Source: Medicago truncatula
Lineage: Eukaryota; Streptophyta; Magnoliopsida; Fabales; Fabaceae
Direction of reading: 5' to 3'
Assembly (NCBI RefSeq): GCF_003473485.1
Contig: NC_053045.1
Coordinates: forward strand, 45,302,494 to 45,366,493
DNA: 64,000 nucleotides
Made by a program: the position numbers and the translations under genes
Part shown: positions 44,382 to 56,134 of the stretch, piece after piece
Layout: every line of letters starts with the position of its first letter
Position numbering within the stretch: the first letter of the stretch is position 1
Notes under the pieces: generated by a model
Database searches by the model: none
What the model saw: the letters and a program-made list of their open reading frames with translations, nothing else
What the model was told of the DNA's origin: nothing

Positions 44382-45560
44382 CTAAAAGTCTAGATCAACG
44401 ACGCGGCGAAAGTTGAAGATAGTGAATATTAGAACAATTATCCCAACTATAGTAAAACTACCCCTCCAAGGAACACGGTTGTAAACCCATCTTAATGTAC
44501 CAATAGCCGTTTTCATTGCAGTGGTCATTAAAATCTTCCACAAGTTGATAGTAACACGATGAATTCGCCACAACATATTTGCATAGATTGTTGATGAGAC
44601 TTGTCAATTCCTTGTGGCTTCCTAGTTCATCCTTAACCAACAACTCCACGTCATCTTTGGTGTGAATAAGACAATCAATCAAAGAAACATATTTAGTTGT
44701 GTGATCTACTTTTAACTCACAAAATAGAAATACTTGAAGCATGTCAAACAACCCAAACAAATAAACTAACTCAGAAAAGGTTTTATCTCAAACTTTACGT
44801 AAATCAAGGATCTTTTATGAATTTTCTCAAAGCTTATACTAGCTTCATTCAATGTTGTTGGAGTCCTTAACATCAAACACTCTTTTTGAGAATCAATATT
44901 TTGATTGCTTAGTTTCATCGGGAGATCATAACATCTAATCAAATCAATGAAATGAAGTTATTTGTCCCAATTTTTTGACTCAAACTTTCTTTCTGAAGAT
45001 TCTTTGTGACAAGGGTAACAAGATGAAAAGTATGCATGTGATAGCTTGATAAACCAATTGTCCTTTTTGACACTGGTTGGGACAACTATGTCATATAGTT
45101 TTACCAACAAAAAAATTGGAAGTTGATTTTAGAGAAACAACAAGTCATGTTGGACAATTTTACTTACTCAATGTTTGGGATACTAAATAATCATCTTTTT
45201 GTTCCTATTTATTAGCTTCTCTTAAAAAACAACATCATGATGAACACAACATCCAACAGTATCATATATATACATAAATTGTTTATTGCTGATATTTGAG
45301 AATTTCTTTTGGTAACATCGGCGTATATTTTGCTCTTCTTGTTCAACGAAGGTTTTGCAGTTCATTAAATCACTTTTTCATTTTAGGCAATGCCAAAAGA
45401 AATGAAATATTTTCTTGTATTTCCTCAAGTTTTTTGTTGTTATGGTGGATTGATACAATTGATACAAGTAGAAGTGTATAATCCTCTTCTTTCACCTTCA
45501 AAAGAGTGCATGAACCTAGTAGATATAACATTGAGGCCAAATGGAAGACTTTTTTTTTTG
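44382..45560 (-). pseudogene. DUF247 family pseudogene
   Basis: DUF247 proteins are plant membrane-anchored proteins; some act in self-incompatibility, most are uncharacterised. In the minus direction, family pieces appear in order: EQEEQNIRRCYQK, the MLLDVVFIM motif region (near 45260), NFIHFIDLIRCY, LMLRTPTTLNEASISFEKI, then KYVSLIDCLIHTKDDVELLV and NNLCKYVVANSSCYY, and finally a C-terminal transmembrane segment (FTIVGIIVLIFTIFNF) ending at 44382. The last two pieces are in different frames, with a frameshift near 44505; stops break the middle (44770-45250). The N-terminal part is only faintly visible to about 45560. Clearly non-functional. Confidence 0.78.
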
Positions 45561-46049
45561 GGATGTATGTTGATTACTTGTTGGATGTGATATTCATCAG
45601 AATATCCCATGAGATCACTTTTTCTGTAGTAGCTGACTAAAGCATATCAACTAGCAAACAAAGGCATGTTTGGATAAACATCTTAATTATGCGCTTATCG
45701 CATAAGAGTTTAAGTATAAGCTATTTCTGCTACAAAATTTAACATGTTAAATTGTTTTGATATAAACTATTAGTTGTTTTCACATGTTATTGTGGAAAAT
45801 TTATGAATATAAGCTGAAAAATGAAAGTAATATATTGATATTTTTAATTTCTCTAAAGTAGAAAATGATTTTAACCTACAATTTATTATACTTGAAGCTA
45901 GAAATTATAGCTTTTAATTCTATAATTGATTTTTACACTCAATTTTATTGTTCAACTCTTATACATAATAGTATTTAAACATAAATTATTTTACCTTCAA
46001 TTCAATTTTAGTCAAATCAATTAACTCAAAATAAAAGTTTATCACCAAT
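45561..46049. other. Gene-free interval with half of a common legume-type repeat
   Basis: At about 45663-45830 a block beginning GGCATGTTTGGATAAACATC and containing ATTATGCGCTTATCGCATAA resembles one arm of a foldback transposon; no partner arm was found. The rest is AT-rich. Confidence 0.4.
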
Positions 46050-46915
46050 TTTTTCTATCTTTTGCAATCAAAAAGTCTATCAACTTGCAATTACATTTTT
46101 ACCGTTGGCTTTTTAAGAGAAAGAATATTTTCCCAATTTGATCAATCTTCAAACGGCTAGCTAATTGATTGCCAAACGGCTATATTCTATTTATTGCACA
46201 AAATATCAATCCAATTTTGACCAACGGCTAATTTTGCATTACATGGTTAATGGCTTTTTCAATTAAACACATAATTGATATAAATAGCTACTTTTGATAT
46301 GTCATTTTTCCGAACTTACATTTGCACAAAAACATTGTCAAAAATATTATTATCACTCTCATTATTTTTACACTTGCTAATTTAGTATCTTGAGAGCTAT
46401 TTTATACTACATAGTTGAGTTGTAGTAGTTGTGCTTGAATTTGTTATATCTACACATTTGGTGTATTGCTTTATTATTGTAACTCTTATTTTGTATTGTG
46501 TGCGATCCCAAATTTTCAAGAGAGGTGATATCTCTTGGGTTTAGAGACTCTTCTACAAAGGATTATTTTGTTTGAAGAGTGCTCGCTTATTTGTAAAGGT
46601 TACTAGCTTATCCTGTTTAAAAGCTAGGTTAGTGAAAATCTCAAGGGACTTTTCCTTGGGAACTAGACGTAGGCCTTGGTGTTTTAGGCCGAACTAGGAT
46701 AAACTTCTTGTGTCCTTTTCTCTCATTCCTTTATCCCTTTTACTGTGTCATTTATTTTATCTCACCATATCTATTTTTATATTTATTTAAACCTTTTATA
46801 GACACTTTATTTTATTTGGTTAAATAATTTTGTAAGTGCTTATTTTAAATCGTTTTTTAAAAAACACAATTCATCCCCTCTTATGTGTTTGAAGTCACTT
46901 GTTGACATTCACTTA
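46050..46915 (+). mobile_element. Probable LTR remnant of a Ty1/copia retrotransposon
   Basis: Near the right end lies AAAAAACACAATTCATCCCC, comparable with the block near the end of the solo LTR at 43147-43160. Further left there is a transcript-leader-like stretch (GAGAGGTGATATCTCTTGGG, TAGACGTAGGCCTTGGTGTT). No TG...CA borders or target duplication could be fixed and there is no coding part. Boundaries are approximate. Confidence 0.45.
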
Positions 46916-47526
46916 CTATCACAAAAGTGATAACGTATGACAGTCAAAAACAATGTACATAAAAGGCATACTTAGTTGAAATGATACCTACTAGAGTTAA
47001 ATTACTTATTTTTTAACTCTTAAAATCCATCTCATTCAAAGTTACTGTCCAATGGTCTTTAGCACTTACAAACAACACAAATCCTTATAAGAAACCTGAT
47101 CCATCTCATTCAAAGTTAAAATTCAATGGTCTTTAGCAAAGCTTCTAATAACAACTAGATTCCTATACTATAGTTGCATTTTTGCCATGATCTGAAAAAC
47201 AATAAAATTGACATCAAAATGGAAACTTTGAAAAAAAAAATATAACAGATAACACTCATATTTGTTTCTCAAAACTTATAAAGTCTTAGTCGCTATAAAC
47301 AACTAAATTTATTCTCTTTGTTGATATGTAATTATCTAAAATGCAAACAACACAAATCCTTATAAGAAACCTGATCCACAACTTGTTTGAATCAACTGAC
47401 AAAGAGAAGCATTTTAGAACCTACTTAACCATGATGAATGCACGTTTTATTAATCAAAGAAAATATAAAAACACAATTAATGTATCATTAATTTTAAATT
47501 AAAAAAATTGAATATTAAATAAAAGG
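46916..47526. other. Gene-free interval
   Basis: A short direct duplication is visible (AACAACACAAATCCTTATAA at about 47070 and 47346, with GAAACCTGATCCA following each). No gene or structure beyond that. Confidence 0.4.
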
Positions 47527-47705
47527 TCTTGTTAAGTGTTAACGAGTGTTCCCAGGACACTCTTGAAACATGCTAAATTTAGTAATTATTATTTTAAAAA
47601 GTCAACTATTACAATTTTCAATGTGTTCAATACATAATTTTTCATTATAAATTTACCATTTAAAGTACTTAAAGAGTGTCTCAAGGGCACTCGTTAACAT
47701 TTCCC
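47527..47705. mobile_element. Small foldback element (MITE), related in plan to 9503-9683
   Basis: Left arm TAAGTGTTAACGAGTGTTCC; inverted right arm GGAAATGTTAACGAGTGCCC. Both continue to a GACACTCTT block. About 175-180 bases, no ORF. Confidence 0.7.
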
Positions 47706-49207
47706 TTAAAAATAAATCACAAGCAATTGATTTTCTCTCATTATCACGAGTCAAATATGAATTTTAGAGTTATGCACTTCAATTTCAAATAACACAACCA
47801 ACTACATGCATGAACCAAACAATATACGTGTCAAAGAATACAAATCTCTCATTCTTCATGTGTACATTTCAATCACAAACTACATGCACAAACCACCAAT
47901 ATATACCGGAAAGAATACATATCTCTCCTATTTCTCATGAATTCAATATGAATGCTTTGAATTACGTATATCACATGAGAATAAATATTATACATGCTAT
48001 AAATACAAAGTGGTCATAAATTTTAACCCTATTACATTTGTATATCTATTGACCATCAAATAATTAATTATTTTTTTATAACTAATCACATTAAATTTTA
48101 TATTTTCTATTTTTTTAGACACGTTATAAATTACATCATTTACCACTTTAAAATTATATGAGAAACATCAAACAACATAATTTATTTATTTATTTTGTAT
48201 CTATTTTTTTTACATCTATTTTATTATTATTTTTTCTTTTTGCGAAAATGTATAAAATAAAAGACATTGTTGCACGCATATGAATACCGAAAAGTGTATG
48301 CCTCTGACTATTAACATATACTATTAAAAAAATAGTGCATCTTTAAATATTTATACATTTTTTTAAAGGTCTAAATAATTATATATACTTTATCTACCTA
48401 TTACTAAAATAATTGATGCCCTATTATGTATGGCCCCGGCTGGTATCTCATCCGGATCGTACTTAGGTCACACTGATTCTTAGTTTCGATCCACTATTTT
48501 TGAATTGTAATCTTTATAAGAATGAGAATTAATATAATAATAATTTATACTATGTATAAAAAGAATAGGGAGATTTTGGGATGGTTTCTTTTTTATTTCA
48601 ATTATATCCTTAAACAAAAAAAATTGTAATGATGTTATTTTGTTTTGAAGGATATAATAATGTTATATTGTTGTTGTTATTAAAAAGATAAGAATTTTTG
48701 TTACATTATTGTTGTCATTGAAAAAGATAAATACGTTGAATTTGTTACATTTTTTGGTCAAATAGTTTAGTGGCTGGAGCTCACAAATTTTAAATATAGA
48801 GAAGTGCGGTGTCCTAGGGTTTGCACCCCGACCGCTACATATATTATGCATTGTCTCTACCAACTATCTATACTTATAATTTTAATTTATATAAAAAATT
48901 ATATAAAATATCGTTTGTAATTTACACGCAAAATTTCTATAAATATCGTTGATAATCTACATGTGTTAGCGCAATAAAAAGAACGAAAAGACAAACACGT
49001 AAATGTCCTTCTTTTTGACAACAACAACAACAACAATAATAATAATAATAATAATAATAATAATTTATACCAGTATATAAAGGGAATGCATCTTTTTTTT
49101 TTTACTTTTTGGTCAAATTTACCCTTCACTTACTATTAAAATAATACGTTAGATTTAAAAAAAAAAAAAAAAAAAACTGATTATCTTAATAAAAGAAGAA
49201 ACAAGAC

Positions 49208-49259
<52 letters not shown>

Positions 49260-49620
49260 TCAATAACATTATATAAAATAAATACATCAATTTTGGATAG
49301 AATTTTTATTTTTATTTTTTACCCTTAATTCAAACTATTACATTTATTATTGTGTCCTTTTTACAGTAACTAGCATCTAGACGGATACTACGTGTCCGTT
49401 TCTTTCTATCTTTTCATTGTGCTAATGCGTATAAATTTTGAACAATAATTTTTCTGAAATTTTGATTAAGACTATTTTGATTTTGTTTAAAATTATAAGT
49501 ATAGATAATATATTTTTTGTACTTTTATGTTTTAACAAACTATATTTATCTTTTTCAATTATACCAAGAATATAACAAATATAATATCTCCCTAAAAAAA
49601 CAAATATAATATCTTTCGAA
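47706..49620. other. AT-rich interval with dispersed repeat copy 2, SINE relic and microsatellites
   Basis: At 48540-49010 lies copy 2 of the dispersed family listed at 40130 (CAATTATATCCTTAAA, TGTTGTTGTTATTAAAAAGA, TACATGTGTTAGCGCAATAA). It is interrupted at about 48765-48845 by a tRNA-like patch (TAGTGGCTGGAGC ... GGGTTTGCACCCC). At 49027-49062 is an (ATA)n run and at 49211-49257 a (TA)n run. No gene seen; frames there are low-complexity. Confidence 0.5.
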
Positions 49621-49624
49621 TAAA

Positions 49625-50155
49625 AACGTCTACAAAATTAACATAGATGCAAACCTTTCAGAAGCAAATACCTGGGGTTTAGCAACTCTTTGTCGCGATG
49701 GGAACAATGATGTTCTTGCTGCAGCAACGTGGTGTAGAATGGGTTTTAACGACGCAACAACAACTGAACTATGGTATCTACTTGGCATGGAATTTGCAGC
49801 TGATTATGGTTTTAGGGAGGTTATCTTTGAATCAAAGCGATTGTTAGGGTTCTGTCTGGGAAAGAGAAATGTTCCAACTTATACATTGGTAATGTCATAA
49901 AAGGCATCGCTATTGGACAAATTAGGTTCACACGGGTGGACTTTAGTCATATGGGTAGGAAAGTCAATGGTTCAGTTCATAAATTGGCGGACTTTAGTCA
50001 TATGGTAGGAAAGTCAATGGTTCAATTCATAAATTGGCCCAACACACCCTAAATGAGCACAATAGAGTCTGGTTGGAGGAGAACCCCTCGTGTATAACTT
50101 CTGAAGTCCTTTTTGACCTTTTTAATCAATAAATCCTATATTTTATTTAAAAAAA
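49625..50155 (+). mobile_element. LINE 3' remnant with RNase H domain and internal 51-bp duplication
   Basis: The translation gives a ribonuclease H fold fragment: KINIDANLSE with a catalytic Asp, GLATLCRDGN, LAAATWCRMGFND, LGMEFAADYGFREVIFES with the next acidic residue, then frame breaks. It ends after an AATAAATCC stretch and an A-rich tail near 50150. Bases 49938-49988 and 49989-50038 are an adjacent direct duplication of about 50 bases (GGACTTTAGTCATATGG start) with a few changes. It lacks the reverse transcriptase part. Confidence 0.75.
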
Positions 50156-50437
50156 TAGCAAATATATATTCTCACCTTTTTGAATGAAACTAACAAAATA
50201 ACTTTTTTTTTTTACAAGACTAACAAAATAACATTGTTATAGTCAAATTTGCTTAAGAGTATAATTGTAAGTAGAAAAGGTCAGCTCAAAAGGACATATT
50301 TTCTTTATATGCAGTATAGATTTTTTTTTAGTAATTATATACAGTATAGATATTCAATTTATCAATTAAAAAAATAGTTAAGTCCCATTAAAATACGAAC
50401 TACTCCAGTGCAATAGAAGTAACATTAGACACTATTA

Positions 50438-50565
50438 ACCCACTTGGGTTGACCTAGTGGTATTGGCTTGGGATCTGGGAGTGTACTCCTCGAGGTTTCA
50501 TGTTCGATTATCTCTGGTGCCAATTTATGTGGGCTAATTTAGTTTCTTAAACAAAAAAAAAAAAA
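50438..50565 (+). mobile_element. tRNA-derived SINE, copy 1, with 16-bp target duplication
   Basis: Body: ACTTGGGTTGACCTAGTGG (A-box region), ATGTTCGATTATC (B-box region), GGTGCCAATTTATGTGGGCTA, then an A-run. It is flanked by ACATTAGACACTATTA (50422-50437) and a copy with one mismatch (50566-50581). Confidence 0.85.
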
Positions 50566-50581
50566 ACATTAGACACTCTTA

Positions 50582-52342
50582 TTTTAATCTTATTTGTCAA
50601 AAAGTATTTGATGTATGTGTCAAAATTAAATTGAAATACCTTTCCATATATAATTAAACATAGTGAAAAATAGATACACAGACACGTTAGCACCCGTCTG
50701 TCTGCTAGTGTTTATTAAGAAATTAAGAACATTTAGAAATAAACTCTCAAAAACGACTCATTCATCAAGAATCTTTCACAATTCAATAATAAATCTTCCT
50801 CACTTCCACCACCAATCACCCTTAGCACTGCCGCCTCTGCCATCACAAAAGAACACCCGATGAATTCGATGAATGGTCCAAAATTCAATACTCAAGCTCG
50901 AGGAATAAACACTGCATCTTCCCGTCATTTGCCGGTGACGGTTGAATGGGAGCTAAGTTTCACACAACTGTCTCCTAATTACATTCCCTGTGCGATTTCA
51001 ATGGCGTACTCCGTACTACCTCATCAATAATCCTAGCAACAATACTCTCACTGAGACAGTAATTAATGTAAATTAGAGGGATCTTTACGAATCAAAACGT
51101 TGTGGATTACATAATTAGAAGAGAATACAATACCGACAAAAGTGGGGCTATGATAGGGTCTTCTTCTCTATTTGAGGTATAGGTATACTCAATGTTACTT
51201 CACAATTTATTATATGAATGAAATTTACATTTGCTACAAATCAAACTTAACTTAATACAGGTACTTAGTAACTTAAAACTAAATACGCAAACAATAAACT
51301 GGTTCATTGAAAATAAAAACGAATATAAGAAAACCATAGGAAACTGAAAAGAAAAGAAAAACTACTTGTCTAAGAATCAGAAAACTTGGTGATTAAATAA
51401 ATATGAAAATAAATCGATTCCATATCTGCCATAACAAAATGCTTAACAACACCAACACCATCAATCTTGCAATTGTCAATGTTTGATATATTGTCCCAGA
51501 TATTAATCAGAGTAACAATGTTGAATTAACTTGGGGTGGGGTGCAATTAGGGACGAACCCACTTGTTACAATATATGGGGCCCTCACTTAGTTAAGAATT
51601 TTTTTCTTCAAATATATATCTTCAATGAATTTGAAAAAAAAATATTCAAACCACATCATTAGTCATTACCATTGGACACTTGTTGTTTTCACAATCCATG
51701 TTTCCTATAAATACTTGGAGATAACCAAAAAATTCAGCGGTAATTAATTACCGTCGATTTTCTAATTATAAGCCTAGTTAACTATCGTGGAGATGTTTTT
51801 GATCATTTCTATGCGTTTCTAGAAAAGCAATTGTCTTAGCTTCTTTAATAGATTTGAAAGAAAAATCCAAAACTATAGGAACAGAGAAACAAAAACTAAG
51901 AATGGAGAAGATTCAGCAAATAGATTCATTTTAATGTTACAAAGGATCCTATTGAACAACCATGTCTTCAATTTAGGATTACAGAACTTACTTTCAAGTT
52001 TTCCCCAAATTTGAAGTAGGGTTTATCGGTAAATGGGAAATCCGAAAATACCAGAGAAATAGATGGATTTTGTGTGGAAGAAGAAGAGGAGGACTAGATT
52101 TTTTGACATGAATTTAGAACCTTCTAATGTAAAGCATGTCATTTTACGACTAAACCGAAAAATAAGGTTTACGAATAAAATATTTTGACAATATGTTGGC
52201 ATGAATATGAATATTTTGTACGATATATAAAGTTAGTGAGAACTATTTAACCACTTTTTATTGTTAATGAAGTTTTTTTTTTTTTTACAAATTTCTTATT
52301 GAAGTTATTAAGTCCTTGATAGAAACTTTTATTAAACCTTAT
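50582..52342. other. Gene-free interval
   Basis: No convincing gene. A proline/histidine-rich frame at 50663-50863 is low complexity. Near 51736-51757 CAGCGGTAATTAATTACCGT is a near-palindrome recalling the Mutator-like terminus blocks. Several short AT-rich repeats. Confidence 0.35.
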
Positions 52343-52622
52343 TACTCCTTCCGTTTCTTAAAATGAATGTCACTTTAGTAAAAAAAAATTGTTTTAAAAT
52401 GAATGTCATTTTACATTTTTAATACAACTTTAATTTTTTTCTTCCAACTTTACCCTCAATAAATATTCAAATTTTTCTTTCACATAATTTTTAATGCAAC
52501 TTTAAATTTGTCTTTTTCTTATAAAGTAAGGGCAGTTTAGTAAAAGTGTTATGTCTAATGATTATTTCATTTCATTCCGCAATTGGCTAAATCAACACTC
52601 ATTTTAAAAGAGAGGGGGTAGT
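52343..52622. mobile_element. Stowaway-type MITE, larger copy
   Basis: It starts CTCCTTCCGTTTCTTAAAAT after TA and ends, inverted, CTACCCCCTCTCTTTTAAAA. Inner blocks AATGAATGTCA and AACACTCATTTTAAAA partly pair. No ORF. Confidence 0.65.
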
Positions 52623-52879
52623 ATACTACTATTAGGGATGTTCTTATCGATCATAAAAAGTGACTCCTGATGAAATAAATATAATTTTGTTTTTAGGGAA
52701 AAGGAAATAGAAATTTGTTTATTACAAAGAGGAAGAAAGGGTCAACTATGAAACATTTTTTTGTATGAAAAAATTAGAAAGTGTTAAATATTAACACGTG
52801 CACTAATTGATAGGAGGAGTATGATAAAGTCAATTCAAAACACAAAACACAACTCAACATACAAACCAAATCAATCAAT

Positions 52880-52907
52880 CACCATCACCATCACCATCAC
52901 CATCACC
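52880..52907. repeat. (ATCACC)n microsatellite
   Basis: Four to five hexamer units (CACCATCACCATCACCATCA), about 245 bases upstream of the TOM1-like start codon. Confidence 0.9.
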
Positions 52908-52987
52908 GTACGTACTCAATCCCCAAAGTATATCATATCATATTCATGTCCTTTGCACAACATTATTATTAGAATATGCCACGATGT

Positions 52988-53040
52988 CACACGTGTTTAA
53001 CAACACACCTACGTGTATGACGTGAAATCTCGCCACGTGT
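52988..53040 (+). promoter_or_regulatory. Cluster of four ACGT-core elements upstream of the TOM1-like gene
   Basis: In 53 bases there are ACACGTGT (52989-52996), TACGTGTA (53010-53017), GACGTGA (53019-53025) and CCACGTGT with a G-box (53033-53040). They lie 108-160 bases before the ATG. ACGT cores of this type bind bZIP factors and in clusters act as abscisic acid response elements; response of this gene is inference. Confidence 0.6.
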
Positions 53041-53147
53041 ATACCTACAAACTTCCCATGTTTCTCTTGTCTTTGTTTTTGCTCGGTTCTGTTCTTCTTC
53101 TTCTTCTTGTTTGAGATTCTTTCTTTGTTATTCAGGTTTCAATTTCA

Positions 53148-56134
53148 ATGGCATTTTCACTAAGGACCAAAACCTTTACGTTTATAGAAGGAGAGGCTCC
53201 AACTCAGTGGTGGAATGATATTGATGATTCAGATCAATGGCAGAGAGGCATTTACTATACCCTATGCGCCGCTTATGCAACGGTTTCTTTTATTGCCCTT
53301 GTATGTCTTTTTCTTGCAAAATCTTAGATCAATTATTCCATTTTTTGTCTATGATGAGGATTCTTGTTTTTTCACCACCCTTTTGATGCTGACATAGAGA
53401 TCTCAGGAACCATTTGTTATGAATGTTTCCAAAGCAAATTTTACTAAGGGAATCGATAATCATACTTTTTTTTTTGTGTTCAGATACAATTGGTGCGGAT
53501 TCAAATGAGGGTACCTGAATATGGGTGGACAACACAAAAGGTTTTTCACTTGATGAATTTTCTTGTCAATGGAGGTAAAGAGTTATGAATCATCTATTCT
53601 ATTATTATAAGTAGCTCTATTAGTTTTTTTAAGTAATCAAACTAACCCAACAAAATTGGTACTGGGAAAAGTCGAACCTAAGACCCTTGAAGGAGCACAC
53701 TTGAAGGTCCCAAGCCAACACTATCAGACCACCCAAGTGAGTCTAGATTGCCTAGAGTAACAAGAGAGTAATGGTTGAGAACCACTAGAGGTCTCCTTCC
53801 AAAACCTTTAAGTCATTTGATATTAAACTCACACTTGAACCAAACAATATATCCCCCCTTAAGTGTGGGTCTCCTACATCTTAAACTTCCACCATCGTTA
53901 CAACTAACAGAACACACCACTGGACTATACCGCTAAGCTTTGATACAAGGATTTAATACACCATGATCCACTACCACTCCCCCAACAAATTGGGGGACCA
54001 GTGCTCTTACTCCAATTGTTGGTGGAGTTCCGGCGAGCATCAGGAGTAGCAACTGACTAATGATAGAGGACCACCAAGAGATTGGGACATTACATTTCCT
54101 CCTAAACCTTAAGACATTGAGATTATATGTTTTCTCTCTTATATATTCAGCATTGAACTTGTTCATAGTTGGTGTGAGATTACTATTCACGCTTGATTTA
54201 TATTGATTTAATTTGTATATTGTAACTGCCTCTAACCACCCATCATCAGTTTGACGTTACATTAATTGTGAAGATATTTTAAGAACTAGCCTAACGAATT
54301 AGTAGCATGATAGTATGTGATTTGATTCAATGTATTTGTAAAAGTTTTACATAGCACTTAATCTCTATATTTATTCATTTATTACATTTGCAGTGAGGGC
54401 TGTTCTTTTTGGTTTGTACAAAAGTGTTTTCGCAATTAGACCAAAGGTATTCTCCTATTCTCATATCTAAAATAAGAAGTCAGTTCATAAAGAAATACAT
54501 AGATTCAATGATAACATTCATATTTAAAACTTTTTTCCCATTTTCTATTCATCTTTACCTTATTTTCCAATCATGTTCTCACCTGTTATGTTATCATATC
54601 ATGTTATAGGTATTTGAGCAGGTGCTAATGGAAGTTCCCGGTCTTCTATTTTTCTCTACTTATACATTGCTTGTCTTATTTTGGGCCGAGATATATCACC
54701 AGGTACATCAACTTTCTTTTAATAGGGTTCAAATAACAAAAAATATTTTTGCTTCAAATTATATTCAATTTATGTGCCTCAAATGTATTTCAGGCTAGAA
54801 GTGAACCTGCACAGAAACTCAGGCCTGCTTATTTTTCAATAAATGGAGTTGTTTACCTCATACAGGTAAGCATACATAGTTGATTTTCTTAAACACCTCT
54901 AGTCCTTTAAAAGTTAATTAATTTAATGAAAATGCATCTTTCTCATATTTTTCTCATCTGACATTTATAGATTTGCATCTGGATTTACATGACTGCAAGC
55001 AAAACTGTCGCTGGCATTGAAGCTGCTAAACTCTTCCTTGCAGGTTATTTCTACTAACATTGTTTTAGTTAGTGATTTTTTACACAGAATTTATTCCATG
55101 TGGACTTGGCACGGTTTAGTGCATATTTTTTGTTGAAGTTTCAAACTGTAGTTTTTGTCAAAAATCGTGGTAACCGTGATTCTGTCAAATGTGTCAATCC
55201 AAACATGTGTTTAGAAGATCAAAGATCTCTGTCGATACTATATTTATCATGAAGGATACTGAACTTTTTTTATGTATATATAGTATTTGTACAGGACTGT
55301 GAACTTTGTTATAATGTTGTTTTGCAGTTATATCATTTTGTGCTGCTCTTGGATTTTTGTTGTATGGTGGAAGGTATATAGTATACTGTTACCTTTCAAA
55401 TGGCACCATTCTTGTTTTGTCAATTTAGCACTAACCTGCTCATATAATGATGTAGGTTGTTTTTCCTTTTGAGGCGCTTCCCCATCGAGTCTAGAGGTCG
55501 TCAAAAGAAGCTTTATGAGGTTAGTATCTGACCATGTAGTTCCGCAGGTCTTTTATTATAAGCAAAAGTAACTAATATCATATTTATCAAGAAATTTCGG
55601 TAAGTGTAATTAACCATATTGACATTGTAAAAACAAGTGCATATGTTCCAAGTGTAACATTGTAGGAGTACTTAATCGATAAAATTGATACCTATTTTTT
55701 TCCATCTTGGCAGGTTGGGTCAGTTACAAGTATTTGCTGCACATGTTTCTTGATAAGATGTGTTTTGGTGAGTTCCTTTCCTTTTGAAACTATGTATTGC
55801 ATGTATATATGAAGTTATTTTTTTTGACAAGATATTGGTTTCTATGTAGCTTGCTATTTCTGCATTTGATCAGGAAGCAGATCTTGATGTTTTGTCCCAT
55901 CCCATGCTTAACTTAGTGTATTATTTGGTAAGTTTCAAAGTCTTTCAACATTTCTCATATTGCATTTGGTTGAAAAATGATTTGAAATGTATTGTTATTT
56001 AAATGGAATGGTTTTGCTTTGTTGATTATTTTGTGGTGCAGTTGGTGGAGATTGTTCCGTCAGCGTTGGTGTTGTTCATTCTGCGAAAGCTTCCGCCAAA
56101 GCGAGTTTCAGATCAGTATCACCCCATTAGATAG
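53148..56134 (+). CDS. TOM1-like: TOM1-like (TOBAMOVIRUS MULTIPLICATION 1 family) seven-helix membrane protein
   Basis: Host tonoplast protein family; in Arabidopsis TOM1/TOM3 are needed for tobamovirus RNA replication and bind the viral replication protein, while the normal cell function is uncertain. Eleven exons: 53148-53300, 53484-53574, 54394-54446, 54610-54702, 54794-54865, 54971-55043, 55328-55373, 55456-55519, 55714-55767, 55850-55927, 56042-56134. Phases agree and yield 289 residues, the family length. Recognisable blocks: WWNDID near the N terminus, [60 protein letters not shown] and the C-terminal [11 protein letters not shown]. Several hydrophobic helices are visible, consistent with seven membrane spans. 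Intron 2 holds a SINE and an LTR-like remnant. Cannot say which of TOM1, TOM3 or THH1 is the closest. Confidence 0.95.
53624..53742 (-). mobile_element. tRNA-derived SINE, copy 3, in TOM1-like intron 2
   Basis: In the minus direction: ACTTGGGTGGTCTGATAGTG, GTTGGCTTGGGACCTTCAAG, TCTTAGGTTCGACTTTTCCC, then GTACCAATTTTGTTGGGTTA and an A-tail (T-run at 53624-53630). It is the same family as 50438 and 62199. No clear target duplication was seen. Confidence 0.7.
53743..54190 (-). mobile_element. LTR-like remnant in TOM1-like intron 2
   Basis: Contains GTGTGGGTCTCCTACATC and a TACCGCTAAGC / GCGGTATAG tract of the kind seen in decayed plant LTRs, without borders or coding sequence. Low confidence in identity. 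Confidence 0.3.

Noticed and set aside
53215..53535. Frames over the first two TOM1-like exons
   Set aside because: Out of frame with the clear TOM1 family protein; shadows.
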